64,000 nucleotides of DNA, taken from Natrinema amylolyticum (GTDB taxonomy: Archaea > Halobacteriota > Halobacteria > Halobacteriales > Natrialbaceae). The notes beneath the pieces are model-generated. The model made no database searches. It saw nothing but the letters and a program-made list of their open reading frames with translations, and was not told the DNA's origin. The stretch spans positions 1,612,001-1,676,000 of the forward strand of contig NZ_JAIWPJ010000001.1 in assembly GCF_020515625.1 (NCBI RefSeq). The letters are read 5' to 3'. The position numbers and the translations under genes are program-made. Each line of letters starts with the position of its first letter. Within the stretch, counting starts at the first letter, position 1. Below, piece after piece: positions 52,009-60,629 of the stretch.

Positions 52009-52578
52009 TTATTCACCTGCGGTCGCTTCGCGTTTCTCTCGCTCTTCCTCGAGCCAGCCGTGTTTGCCGAGGCCGGGCTGTTTGGCGGTGAGCCCGATCT
52101 TCGAGTCGCGGGGGTTGCGCTCGTCGATGCTCTTGGTGACGATGCGGGCCCGGACGGCGTCCTCGACGCCGAGCGAGCGCGCGGACTCGTTCGAGGCCAG
52201 CCGCTGATTCTCGCCGTCGAAGGCGAGATACTCGTCGCTGATCTGCGAGACGTGCAACAGTCCGTCGACGGGGCCGATCCCGACGAAGGCACCGAATTCG
52301 ACGACTTCGACGACGGTGCCGTCGACGACCTCCTGCATCTCCGGATCGAAGGTGACGGCGTCGAACTCGGCCTCGTAGTAGACCCCCGGCCGGTTCGGCA
52401 ACACCGTTCCTTCGCCGATATCGTGGACGTCGGTGACGGAGACGACGCTCCCGACCTCTTCGTCCATCCGTCCCTCGAGTTTGTCCTGGAGCAGTCGCTT
52501 GACTCGATCCGGCGAAACGTCGCCGAGCTCTTCCGGCGGTACTTCTACTGTGTCCTTCAGTCTAACCCGTTTGTACAT
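52009..52578 (-). CDS. rpoE1: RNA polymerase subunit Rpo7 (RpoE')
   Basis: A 189-residue stalk subunit of archaeal RNA polymerase. The N-terminal RNP-like domain starts YKRVRLKDTVEVPPEELGDV. The S1 domain at about 80-160 reads VVEVVEFGAFVGIGPVDGLL then HVSQISDEYLAFDGENQRL. It abuts the PIN gene directly (its ATG follows the PIN stop with no gap). The subunit works with Rpo4, encoded elsewhere. Confidence 0.96.
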   Translation of the reverse strand: MYKRVRLKDTVEVPPEELGDVSPDRVKRLLQDKLEGRMDEEVGSVVSVTDVHDIGEGTVLPNRPGVYYEAEFDAVTFDPEMQEVVDGTVVEVVEFGAFVGIGPVDGLLHVSQISDEYLAFDGENQRLASNESARSLGVEDAVRARIVTKSIDERNPRDSKIGLTAKQPGLGKHGWLEEEREKREATAGE

Positions 52579-52971
52579 CTATGGTTGAGTGATCGCTAAC
52601 TTGTTTCTCCCGCGTAATGCAATTACCGGTCTGCTCGCCTCGAGCACTCGGTCGCGCAGCGGGCGGTCGTTCGTGACGACGTAGTCGACCGCGCCCTCGC
52701 GGGCGAGTTCGACCAGGGCGTCGTCGGCGTACGATGCCTCCGTATCGACGACGAGACAGCGTTCGGTCGCCAGATCGTGGCCGACGGTCGCGGCCGTTCC
52801 CTCCTGACCGCCCTTCTCCGAGAGCCGCCGGAGTTCCTCGAGGACGGCCTGCGGAATCGTTGGTTCGAACGAGTCCAGCAGTCTCTCGAGTTCCTCGAAC
52901 AGCCGCACGTCGAGTTCGACCGGCATCATGAGCGCGCTCGTGTCGAGGGCGACCCGCGTCCGCGTGCTCAT
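52579..52971 (-). CDS. PIN domain protein (Fcf1/Utp24-like)
   Basis: A 130-residue PIN domain with the catalytic Asp in VALDTSALMMPVELDVRLFE at residues 7-26, a conserved Glu in TIPQAVLEELRRLSEKGG, and the Asp pair in SYADDALVELA then VVTNDRPLRDRVLEASRPV. This subgroup (COG1412 type) resembles eukaryotic Fcf1, an rRNA-processing nuclease, and its place next to translation factor and polymerase genes agrees with an rRNA-related role (inference). No toxin-antitoxin partner is present. Confidence 0.9.
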   Translation of the reverse strand: MSTRTRVALDTSALMMPVELDVRLFEELERLLDSFEPTIPQAVLEELRRLSEKGGQEGTAATVGHDLATERCLVVDTEASYADDALVELAREGAVDYVVTNDRPLRDRVLEASRPVIALRGRNKLAITQP

Positions 52972-52975
52972 CGCC

Positions 52976-54208
52976 TCAGTCCGTAAGCGTTCCCAGGCCG
53001 ATCAGCCGCCAGCGCGCGCCGATGCGGCGGTTGATCGCGATTTTCGTTCCCGGATCGGCGGCGACGGGGCGCTTGAGTTTGACCTCGCACTCGCCCTCGC
53101 GAGCGCTGGTGACCGAGCCGACGGTCGTCGCCGTCCCGACGGTCATCATCAGCGGTTCGCCCGTGCTGATCTCGTCGACCGTTTCGCCGCTCTCCGCGCC
53201 GACGACCCGCTCGAGCAGGTCGACGTCCATGGTGAACTCGTTCCACGTCGGCGGGAGCGTCCCCGGCGGACCGGCCATCCGGCCGGCCAGCGCGTCGCCC
53301 TTGGTGAGCGAGGGGTCGAGTCCGGTACCGACGCCGAGCAGGCCGCCCGGCGTGACGGTGTCGGCGGTCTCGCCGCCGGCCTGTAGCGAGCGAATGGTCG
53401 TCTCGATCGGGACGTACTCGGACTGGCCGCCCTCCTCGACCTCGCGGCCGGGCCGGATCTCGATATCGTCGCCGACCTCGAGCTCGCCTTGCACGAGACT
53501 CCCGCCGAGGACGCCGCCGGCGAGGTCCTTCGCGGTCGTCCCGGGTTTGTTGATGTCGAAGCTGCGGGCGACGTGCATCCGGGGATCGGCGTCGGGATCC
53601 CGGTCCGGTGTGGGGATCTCCTCCTCGATCGCCTGGATGAGCAGGTCGAGATTGACCTCCTGCCCCGCGGAGACGGGGACGATGGGGGCGTCCTCGGCGA
53701 CCGTGCCCTCGACGAACTCCTTGATCTGGTCGTAGTTGTTCCGGGCGGTCTCGCTGTCGACGAGGTCCACCTTGTTCTGTGCGATGACGATGTTATCGAT
53801 ACCGATGATATCGAGCGCCATCAGGTGCTCTTCGGTCTGGGGCTGTGGCACGGGCTCGTTGGCGCTGACCACCAACACGGCACCGTCCATCAGCGACGCG
53901 CCCGATAGCATCGTCGCCATCAGGGTCTCGTGCCCCGGAGCGTCGACGAACGAAACGGTCCGGAGCGGCTCGCTCGGCGAGCCGTCCGCACACTCCTCCT
54001 CGACGGTGTAGCATTCGGGTTCGTCCAGTCCCTCGCAGTGCCGGAACGTGGCGTCGGCGTAGCCGAGCCTGATCGAAATCCCGCGTTTCATCTCTTCGCT
54101 GTGCTGGTCCGTCCACGAGCCGCTGAGAGCTTGCACCAGCGTCGTCTTGCCGTGGTCGACGTGACCGACGAGCCCGATGTTCACCTCCGGTTGTCGATTT
54201 CCTACCAT
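52976..54208 (-). CDS. Translation initiation factor aIF2 subunit gamma
   Basis: A 410-residue GTPase that, with alpha and beta subunits, carries initiator tRNA to the small ribosomal subunit. G1 is [19 protein letters not shown] at residues 13-31, G3 is [17 protein letters not shown], and G4 is [10 protein letters not shown] zinc knuckle-like cluster is visible with [13 protein letters not shown]. Domains II and III follow. Length normal. It is the first gene of the five-gene operon; the alpha and beta genes are elsewhere. Confidence 0.97.
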   Translation of the reverse strand: MVGNRQPEVNIGLVGHVDHGKTTLVQALSGSWTDQHSEEMKRGISIRLGYADATFRHCEGLDEPECYTVEEECADGSPSEPLRTVSFVDAPGHETLMATMLSGASLMDGAVLVVSANEPVPQPQTEEHLMALDIIGIDNIVIAQNKVDLVDSETARNNYDQIKEFVEGTVAEDAPIVPVSAGQEVNLDLLIQAIEEEIPTPDRDPDADPRMHVARSFDINKPGTTAKDLAGGVLGGSLVQGELEVGDDIEIRPGREVEEGGQSEYVPIETTIRSLQAGGETADTVTPGGLLGVGTGLDPSLTKGDALAGRMAGPPGTLPPTWNEFTMDVDLLERVVGAESGETVDEISTGEPLMMTVGTATTVGSVTSAREGECEVKLKRPVAADPGTKIAINRRIGARWRLIGLGTLTD

Positions 54209-54444
54209 AAGACGATGAGTAATCTTGGGTAGTGATTCCGCTGTGCGACTGATAAAGGTTGCGAGCTATCCCTTGTCTCGGACGGCATCGATGTACGACG
54301 AATTGACATTCGAACCGGCCGATTCCGCGTCACTCCGTCGACGGCTCGGCCTCGGAATCACAGTCGGTCTCGACCGGTTCGCGACCCCGTCGGTCCGCTC
54401 GAGACCACCGAATCCGACGACTTATTTCCGTTCCCGCCCTCCCC

Positions 54445-55449
54445 GTGACCGTGTCGGAGTTCGCGTTCGAACTCGAGTTGTGCGCCCGTCTCGAAGAGCG
54501 ACGCGACGGAATCGTCGCGCGCCAGCTCGGCGGCAGCGTCGCCGAGCCCGGCGGACGGATCCTCGACGTGCTCTGCGTCGAACCCGGCCCCGAATTCGCG
54601 GATCGCGTCGCGATCGCGAGCGAGTCGATTCCGGACGCCGCCATCGAGTCTGCCGTCGGAACCGGGCAGGCCCGCTACTGGAAGGACGCCTTCGACTGTC
54701 ACCCCGAGCGCGCCCGCAGCGCCACGGAGCGGGCCAAAGAGATCGGCTTCTTCGAGCGCGATCGGAGCGCCAGCGCGACCGCGAGCCGCGAGTACGTCCG
54801 ACAGGTCGCGCGCTATCCCGACTGGTACGACCGCATCGTCGGAATCGAGAACAAGCCCGACCTCGGTCGGCCGGGGGATCTCGAGGCCCAACTGCGGACG
54901 GACGTGAGCCTCGCGCTGGTCGACGAAGTCGTGCTCGCGACCGAGAGTTACGTCACCGGCGCGCACTTACACCGGATCCCCGACGAAGTCGGCGTCTGGC
55001 GGGTTCACCGCGACGGGTCGGACGCGGGCCGCTCGCTCGAGATCGAGGTAATCCGCGAGCCGATGACGCTCCCCGTCGACGAGCCCGGAATCGAGCCCCT
55101 CGAGTCCCACCCCGGTCGGACCGAGATCGAAGTCGTCTCCCCCGCGGCGAAGGCGCGAACGCGTCGTCGGATCGCCGAACGGGCCTACGGCAAGGGCTGG
55201 CGAACGTACGACGTTCCCGACTGTGCGGCCTGTCGCCCGGACGACGGGAGCGGTGCGACGCTTCCCTACTGCGAGTGGAAGGGCCGCGCGGTCGACGCCG
55301 GGTCGGAGTGCGGGTCGTCGTGTCCGGGCTACGAGGACGCGCCAACGACTGCCGTCGATCTCGAGGCCGAACGCGACCGTCGAACGCCGTGGGAGGCCGA
55401 ACCGAGCGGAAAGCGACGACGGCAGTCGGGGCTCGATCGGTTCGGCTGA
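54445..55449 (+). CDS. Conserved haloarchaeal protein (DUF5787-like)
   Basis: A 334-residue soluble protein. The N-terminal part is nuclease-like in pattern (SEFAFELELCARLEERRDGI, then GGRILDVLCVEPGPEF and RYPDWYDRIVGIENKPDLGR with E-x-K in a strand). The C-terminal region holds CAACRPDDGSGATLPYCEWK then CGSSC, four to five Cys that could bind zinc or an Fe-S cluster. I associate it with DUF5787, with moderate certainty. The E-x-K after a preceding Asp suggests a PD-(D/E)xK-type fold (inference). It starts with GTG at 54445 or 54451; a TATA-like CTTATTTC fits the second. Confidence 0.75.
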   Translation: MTVSEFAFELELCARLEERRDGIVARQLGGSVAEPGGRILDVLCVEPGPEFADRVAIASESIPDAAIESAVGTGQARYWKDAFDCHPERARSATERAKEIGFFERDRSASATASREYVRQVARYPDWYDRIVGIENKPDLGRPGDLEAQLRTDVSLALVDEVVLATESYVTGAHLHRIPDEVGVWRVHRDGSDAGRSLEIEVIREPMTLPVDEPGIEPLESHPGRTEIEVVSPAAKARTRRRIAERAYGKGWRTYDVPDCAACRPDDGSGATLPYCEWKGRAVDAGSECGSSCPGYEDAPTTAVDLEAERDRRTPWEAEPSGKRRRQSGLDRFG

Positions 55450-55495
55450 CGATCGCCACCGGACTCGAGAGAGAGAAAGTGAGCGAGTCCGCCGC

Positions 55496-56320
55496 TCACA
55501 GCACGTACTGTTCGCCGTCGATCGCCAGCGGCTCCTCGAACGCCTCGTCCGCGGGGTAGAAGTGCGCGAGGTGGACCAGCCGCGTCCGATCGGCGTTTAG
55601 TTCCTCGGCCAGCGCGAGCGCCCCCTCTCGCGTCATGTGCTTCGTCCCGAAGGTCCACGGGACGCCGTCGGGCTCCTCGTGGCGGCCGCCGATCGGGTGA
55701 TAGTCGGCGAGGCTCGCCGGGACGATCGCGTCGGCCAGCAGGAGGTCTGCGTCGGCGAGTACGGCGCGGGACTCGTCGGGGATATCGTAGCTCGTATCGC
55801 CCGTGATCGACAGCTTCGCGCCCGTCTCGGGATCCTCGACGGCGAGTCCGTAACAGACCAGCGGCGGGTGCTCGACCGGCACCAGCGTCACGTCGAGCCC
55901 GCAGATCCGGACCGTCTCGAGCGGCGTCGTCGGCACCACGGTGACGGGATCGAGGTAGTGATAGTCGTCTCGAATCGTCTCGGCGACGCTCTCGCCCGTC
56001 TCAGGGTCAGTCTCGTCGGCCGCATATACCTCGAGGTCGTCCAGCACGCGGAAGACGTTGCCCAGCCCGTCGAGGTGGTCGAAGTGGATGTGCGTGATGA
56101 CGGCGGCGTCTGGCAGCGGGACCTCGTCGCGGAGGAACTGATAGCGGAAGTCGGGGCTGAAGTCGATCAACAGTGACTCGCCGGTCCGTTCGTTTTCGAT
56201 GTGGACTGAGAACCGCGTGCGCTCGACCCCGCGCTCGCGCGCTGCGGTACAGGTGTCACAGTCGCAGCCGACGGTCGGCGTCCCCGTCGTGTCGCCGGTT
56301 CCGAGCAGGGTCACCCGCAT
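55496..56320 (-). CDS. MBL-fold metallohydrolase (PhnP-like phosphodiesterase)
   Basis: A 274-residue metallo-beta-lactamase-fold enzyme. The zinc motif is THIHFDHLDGLGNV (residues about 79-92), with later ligands in ITGDTSYDIP and HLAHFYPADEAF. Near the N-terminus lies the Cys cluster GCDCDTCTAARERG, typical of PhnP-type cyclic phosphodiesterases. The substrate is unknown. The ATG at 56320 was preferred over a GTG two codons upstream. It is convergent with the DUF5787-like gene. Confidence 0.9.
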   Translation of the reverse strand: MRVTLLGTGDTTGTPTVGCDCDTCTAARERGVERTRFSVHIENERTGESLLIDFSPDFRYQFLRDEVPLPDAAVITHIHFDHLDGLGNVFRVLDDLEVYAADETDPETGESVAETIRDDYHYLDPVTVVPTTPLETVRICGLDVTLVPVEHPPLVCYGLAVEDPETGAKLSITGDTSYDIPDESRAVLADADLLLADAIVPASLADYHPIGGRHEEPDGVPWTFGTKHMTREGALALAEELNADRTRLVHLAHFYPADEAFEEPLAIDGEQYVL

Positions 56321-56395
56321 CGTCACGTCGCCCCTCCGAGAGCAGTCGCGGCGCGGAGAGCGAGCGATCGTCGAGACCGCTCGAGTCGCCGTCGC

Positions 56396-56725
56396 CTACA
56401 CATACGAGTGCCCTTCTTCGAGCGCCGTTCGGACGAACGGATGGTCCGATTGCGCGTCGAACCGCTCGGCCGGCAAGACGTGAACCGAGAAGACGACGCC
56501 GTGCTCGAGCCCGACGGTCTCGGCGAGGACGTCGAGCTGCCGTTCGATCTCCTCGTCCGCCTCCTCGAGGACCAGCAGTACCTCCACGGACGTGTGGACG
56601 CCGCGGTCGTCGCCCCGGACTGCATCGCCGAAGACGACGAGTTCGCGGATCGAGTCGCCGTGGTCGGCCTGTGCCCGGGCCGCGAACGCGTCCGCGGCGG
56701 GTTCCTGTGACGCGTCATCGCTCAT
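56396..56725 (-). CDS. Degenerate nucleotidyltransferase-like protein (MNT type)
   Basis: A 109-residue protein with the minimal nucleotidyltransferase layout: IRELVVFGDAVRGDDRGVHT then SVEVLLVLEEADEEIERQLD. Active members have GSxARG and later SDxD; here the glycine/arginine loop is kept but the catalytic Asp pair is replaced by V and V (SVEV). It is therefore probably not catalytic, and may bind a nucleotide or a partner. The start ATG at 56725 gives an N-terminal acidic helix. It is 75 bases before the MBL gene on the same strand. Confidence 0.75.
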   Translation of the reverse strand: MSDDASQEPAADAFAARAQADHGDSIRELVVFGDAVRGDDRGVHTSVEVLLVLEEADEEIERQLDVLAETVGLEHGVVFSVHVLPAERFDAQSDHPFVRTALEEGHSYV

Positions 56726-56781
56726 AGGGGGTGATTGACAGCCGTCGCATAAAGGGTATTCCCCGCGGGACGGAGCGGTCC

Positions 56782-57177
56782 CTACACCGTCTCGGGATCG
56801 CCCGCGCCGCCGTCGTCGTACTCGTGTTCGCGAAGCAGGTCCGGATCGACGTCGCGCAGGACCGCTTCGTGGGTCGCCTCGAGCACGACCGGCGGTGCGC
56901 AATCGGCCTCCTCGGCCTCGAGCCATCTGGCGAGACAGAGACACCACCGATCGCCGGGCTCGAGCCCCGGGAACTCGAACTCCGGCTTCGGCGTCGTGAG
57001 ATCGTTGCCTCGCGCGCGGCTGAAGCGGAGAAACTCCTCGGACATCACGGCACAGAGTTCGTGTCGGCCCCGATCGGACTCGACCCGGCGACAGCACCCG
57101 TCCCGCAGGAATCCCGTCATCGGGTCGGTACAGCAGGGCTCGAGTTCAGTGCCGTACACGTTCCGGTCGTCAGGCAT
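56782..57177 (-). CDS. DUF2237 family protein
   Basis: A 131-residue protein with conserved Cys: NVYGTELEPCCTDPMTGFLR then DGCCRR, and WCLCLARWLEAEEADCAPPV. DUF2237 proteins are common in bacteria and archaea and have no established function; the Cys pairs could bind metal. The segment EFPGLEPGDRWCLCLARWLE is the typical family core. It stands 56 bases before the nucleotidyltransferase-like gene on the same strand and may be cotranscribed. Confidence 0.88.
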   Translation of the reverse strand: MPDDRNVYGTELEPCCTDPMTGFLRDGCCRRVESDRGRHELCAVMSEEFLRFSRARGNDLTTPKPEFEFPGLEPGDRWCLCLARWLEAEEADCAPPVVLEATHEAVLRDVDPDLLREHEYDDGGAGDPETV

Positions 57178-57251
57178 GTGCCTCGCAACGGCCGGCGGGT
57201 GGAAAAGCGTGGCGTCAGTTCACCGGCGGGCGAGGAGATTACTACCGACAT

Positions 57252-58268
57252 TCACCGACCGCGTATCGCCCTGTATCCCGCGTACAGCGCCGTCGCGGCG
57301 AGGCCGCCGGCGACCGCCGTCGGGACTCGGCCCTGCCGAAACCGCGTGTAGAGGCTCGACTCGGCGACGTGGCCCTCGTAGCTGCCGCGCTCCTCGAGAT
57401 CCCGAGTCGGCTCGTCGAGGCCGTTTCGGTCGCTCGGTGGCCGGTCTTTCCGCTGTTGGTCGTAAAACACCGTCTCCATCAGCGTGTCCATCGCGCTCGA
57501 GAGGGTCCGACCGAGGACGACCATGTTCTCGCCGCCGGCACCGACGGTAATCTCGCGCTGGGGGTCTTCCGCAACGTCGAGAATCGTCCGCGCGACTGTC
57601 TCCGGCGCGTAGACGGGTGCCGGAAGCGACGCTTCCGCGTCCATGTGATTCTTCGCGTGCTCCGCGAACGGCGTGTCGGTCGCGCTCGGTTTGACGAGCG
57701 TCACGGAGACGGGCGCACCCTCCCGTTCCAGTTCCATCCGCAGGGTGTCGGTAAAGCCCTTGACGGCGTGTTTGGACGCCGAATAGCTGCCCTGCAGGAT
57801 GATGGCACGGTCGGAGACGATGCTCCCGATATTGACGATCGCGCCGCCCTCGTCCCGCTCTTTCAGGCGTTCGGCGGCCTCGAGCGAGCCGTACAGCAGT
57901 CCCCAGACGTTGATCTCGAACTGCTCGCGCATGTCTTCGACGGGGACGTCCGTCAGCGTCCCATAGATCGAGACGGCCGCGCCGTTGACCCACGTGTCGA
58001 AGCCGCCGTAGCTCTCCGCGGTCGTCTCGGCGATCTCGCGGACGTCGTCCCGATCGCTCACGTCGGCGACGACGTACTCGGCCTCGCCGCCGTCGGCCCT
58101 GATCTCCTCGGTCGCCTCCCGCAACGCGTCCTCGCTGCGGGCGGCGAGGACGACCCGCGCTCCGCGGTCGGCGGCCATCCGCGCAGTCGTCAGACCGATC
58201 CCCGACGACGCGCCGGTGATCACGATCACCTGTTCCTCGAGGGATTTCAGATTCGGAGTCGTACTCAT
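57252..58268 (-). CDS. Short-chain dehydrogenase/reductase with a C-terminal membrane tail
   Basis: A 338-residue SDR. The NAD(P) site is VIVITGASSGIGLTTARMAA at residues 14-33, the NNAG-like position reads NGAAVSIYG, and the catalytic Tyr-Lys is in GSYSASKHAVKGFTDTLRME near residue 159. After the 255-residue catalytic core there is a charged linker rich in Arg and Asp and a final hydrophobic helix TAVAGGLAATALYAGYRAIR, which suggests peripheral membrane attachment. The substrate is unknown. Confidence 0.9.
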   Translation of the reverse strand: MSTTPNLKSLEEQVIVITGASSGIGLTTARMAADRGARVVLAARSEDALREATEEIRADGGEAEYVVADVSDRDDVREIAETTAESYGGFDTWVNGAAVSIYGTLTDVPVEDMREQFEINVWGLLYGSLEAAERLKERDEGGAIVNIGSIVSDRAIILQGSYSASKHAVKGFTDTLRMELEREGAPVSVTLVKPSATDTPFAEHAKNHMDAEASLPAPVYAPETVARTILDVAEDPQREITVGAGGENMVVLGRTLSSAMDTLMETVFYDQQRKDRPPSDRNGLDEPTRDLEERGSYEGHVAESSLYTRFRQGRVPTAVAGGLAATALYAGYRAIRGR

Positions 58269-58682
58269 AAGCAGCCAGTCTACCGCCTCGAGACGGTGCT
58301 ACCTGACGCCTGTATTGGCATGGCGACCGGCCGGCCGACGAACGGGACGCTCAGACTCGGCAGAGAGGAGGCTCGAGTCGACCGCTCAGGACCGCGTTCG
58401 ACTGCGATAGCTCGGAATTGGCCGTTCAGTTTCGCGTGCAGAAGTACCTTTTTTCTCGTCGGGTTCGCTCGCGTGACTCGCTCACCGCTCCTCGAAAAAT
58501 CTATGCTAAAAAGGCCGCTCGCTCCCTTCGGTCACTCGCGGGTGCGCTCTTTCTGACTCGACCGCAACGGTAACTCCTTCGCCTGTACTTCACGTAAGTA
58601 ATCCATTGAAATCACCACTCGAGACCCTAATCCCTCTAAAACTGCCAACAAAACAATACGGAGACTGGTTTCGAATCGACCG
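58269..58682. other. 414-bp gap between the SDR and AAA genes with T-rich and asymmetric tracts
   Basis: No solid gene. The segment 58465-58545 is strongly strand-biased (repeated CTCGC and GCTC on the plus strand) and includes AAAAATCTATGCTAAAAAGG. Downstream of the AAA stop on the minus strand the bases read TTGTTTTGTTGGCAGTTTTA (58637-58656), a likely terminator. A 24-codon frame (58532-58606, minus) begins with an ATG but has no further support. The stretch looks like remnant sequence of the kind often seen between haloarchaeal genes. Confidence 0.45.
58637..58656 (-). terminator. T-rich terminator after the AAA gene
   Basis: On the minus strand the first T-rich run after the AAA stop is TTGTTTTGTTGGCAGTTTTA, 27-46 bases downstream. 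Archaeal terminators are typically such T-tracts without a strong hairpin. Confidence 0.5.
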
Positions 58683-60110
58683 TCAGTGGTCGTGATCGTG
58701 ATCGTGGTCGTGGTCGTGTGAGTGCCCGCCGTCGCTGGCCTTGCCGAGGTCCCCGCCGGCGACGAGCGCGTCGTGGTCGCCCTCCATCATGTCCATGTTC
58801 TTGAGCGTGTCGCGCTCCTCGAACTCCTCGACGGCGTTGAGCAGGTCCTCCTGGGTCAGCGTCGTGCGGTCCTCGGTCAGCGCCTCGAGGACGGCCTCCC
58901 GGAGCACCATCCGGAGGTCGCTGCCGGTCAGGCCCTGTGTGACCTCGGCGATGAGGTGGGGGTCGAACTCCTCGATGTCCATGGTCCGAGTGATGACGTC
59001 GAGGATGTCGGCCCGCATGCCGGAGTCGGGCTTGGGGAAGTTGATGATCTCGTCGAAGCGCCGCCACGCGGCGTCGTCGAGCTGATCGGGGTGGTTGGTC
59101 GCGCCGATGAGCAGGACGTCGTCCTCGATGAGCGAGACGTTGTCGATGCTCTTCAGCAGGGTGTTGACCGCCCGCTTGAGCGCGGCGTGTTCGTCGCTGC
59201 GCCGCGTTTTGGCGACGAAGTCGAACTCGTCGATGAAGAGGATACACGGCGAGAGTCGTTTGGCGACTTCGAACGTCTTGTCGACGTTCTTCGCCGTCTC
59301 GCCGAGATACTGGCTCGTGATCATCGAGAGCTTGACCTCGACGAAGGGGAGATCCATGTCCCGGGCCAGCGCCTGTGCGGTCGAGGTCTTGCCGGTCCCG
59401 GGCGGGCCGACGAACAGCAGCTTGCCGATCTCGCGCAGCCCGATGTCCGCGAGGTAGTCGCGGTGTTCGATCGCCTTCGCGATTTTGTCGATCTCGGCCT
59501 CTTGGCTCTCGGTGAGGACGAGATCGTCGAGCGTAATGTCGACCTCCTCGGGGGCGCGAACCTCCACGAGGTCGAGCATCTCCTCGTCGTCCTCCTCGTC
59601 GAAGTACTCGTTGAGGAGGCCGTCGATCCAGACTCGATCGGCCTGAATCGGCCGGTTCCGTTCGCGGGCCTCCTCGTGAGTCACATCGAACTCGTAGTCG
59701 TCGTGGTTCGCGAAGTGTTTCGCCAGCGTCGGGTTCTCGAGCAGTCGGTCCTCGTCGACGCGCTCGGCGAACCACTCCTCGGCCATCCCCTGTTGAGCGA
59801 GGGTGATCGTGCCGGAGAACTCGTCGCGCTCGGTGAACATCAGGTCGGAGACCGCCTCCCACGGGCGATCGACGCCGGTCGCCTCGCGAGCGGTGGTCGT
59901 CGTGACCGACAGCGGGCGACTGATTCCGGCGGGTTTCCGATCGCTCCCGCTACTGTCCCCGTCGCCGCTCCCGTCCTCGTCGTCGACGCCGCCAGTCCAG
60001 TAGACCCGGCGGAACGACGGCGGGAGATCGTTCTCGTCTAACGTCCGGTCATCCGAATACACGCTCGTCGTGAGCAAGAACTCCACGACATCGAGCGCCG
60101 CATCACTCAT
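58683..60110 (-). CDS. AAA family ATPase with His/Asp-rich tail
   Basis: A 475-residue protein. The N-terminal 190 residues form an accessory region with an acidic Gly/Asp/Ser linker (about 40-60). The AAA domain has Walker A FVGPPGTGKTSTAQALA near residue 235, Walker B CILFIDEFDFVAKTRRSDEH near 290, and the sensor segment VLLIGATNHPDQLDDAAWRR. The C-terminus is GGHSHDHDHDHDHDHDH-like (last 14 residues alternate His and Asp), a likely divalent-metal binding tail. The core is close to proteasome-type or Cdc48-type AAA domains; the actual client is unknown. The ATG at 60110 is supported by TATA spacing (60133-60140). Confidence 0.88.
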   Translation of the reverse strand: MSDAALDVVEFLLTTSVYSDDRTLDENDLPPSFRRVYWTGGVDDEDGSGDGDSSGSDRKPAGISRPLSVTTTTAREATGVDRPWEAVSDLMFTERDEFSGTITLAQQGMAEEWFAERVDEDRLLENPTLAKHFANHDDYEFDVTHEEARERNRPIQADRVWIDGLLNEYFDEEDDEEMLDLVEVRAPEEVDITLDDLVLTESQEAEIDKIAKAIEHRDYLADIGLREIGKLLFVGPPGTGKTSTAQALARDMDLPFVEVKLSMITSQYLGETAKNVDKTFEVAKRLSPCILFIDEFDFVAKTRRSDEHAALKRAVNTLLKSIDNVSLIEDDVLLIGATNHPDQLDDAAWRRFDEIINFPKPDSGMRADILDVITRTMDIEEFDPHLIAEVTQGLTGSDLRMVLREAVLEALTEDRTTLTQEDLLNAVEEFEERDTLKNMDMMEGDHDALVAGGDLGKASDGGHSHDHDHDHDHDH

Positions 60111-60255
60111 TCGGTGCACGTAGTCACTACACGTTCTTAACAGCGTCGTCCCGCGCAACGTATGCGAGTACGTTGCACCCGCAGACGGTCGCGGCCGCGG
60201 TTCACCCCCAGAAATCGGCACAACCGTTTTCGTGTATGGGCTCACAGTCACCCGT

Positions 60256-60627
60256 ATGAACGTGTTGCTGGGTCTCGGCGGCAGCGACGAGTCGGTGAAG
60301 ACGCTCCGGCAGACCATCGAGCGGACGCGCGAGGTCGGTGACGAGCTGACGGTCGTCGTCGTCGATAAACCCGAATCGAAACGCTCACAGGACGAGATGT
60401 ATCAGCAGGCGCTCGACCAACTCGAGGAAGCCGGCATCACCGACGTCGAGATCGAGAAACTCGACGGGGATCCCGGAAGCGCCCTCGTCAACTACGCCGA
60501 GCAGGGGGAGTACGACCAGCTGGTCATCGGCGGCGGGACCCTGAGCCCGATGGGGAAGATTCAGCTCGGCCCGATCACCGAGTTCGTCCTGTTGAACGCG
60601 CCGACGACGGTCAAACTGGTGCGATAA
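60256..60627 (+). CDS. Universal stress protein (UspA family)
   Basis: A 123-residue UspA-fold protein beginning NVLLGLGGSDESVKTLRQTI and ending with LVIGGGTLSPMGKIQLGPIT then EFVLLNAPTTVKLVR, a partly conserved version of the ATP-binding Gly loop. Such proteins are stress-related nucleotide binders. It is followed two bases later by an acetyltransferase gene, so the two are probably one operon. The ATG at 60256 was chosen as start since the fold begins at once. Confidence 0.85.
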   Translation: MNVLLGLGGSDESVKTLRQTIERTREVGDELTVVVVDKPESKRSQDEMYQQALDQLEEAGITDVEIEKLDGDPGSALVNYAEQGEYDQLVIGGGTLSPMGKIQLGPITEFVLLNAPTTVKLVR

Positions 60628-60629
60628 CG

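Noticed and set aside
52579-52971. VapC-type toxin
   Set aside because: The PIN protein is of the Fcf1-like subgroup, sits in a conserved translation/transcription operon, and has no antitoxin gene beside it.
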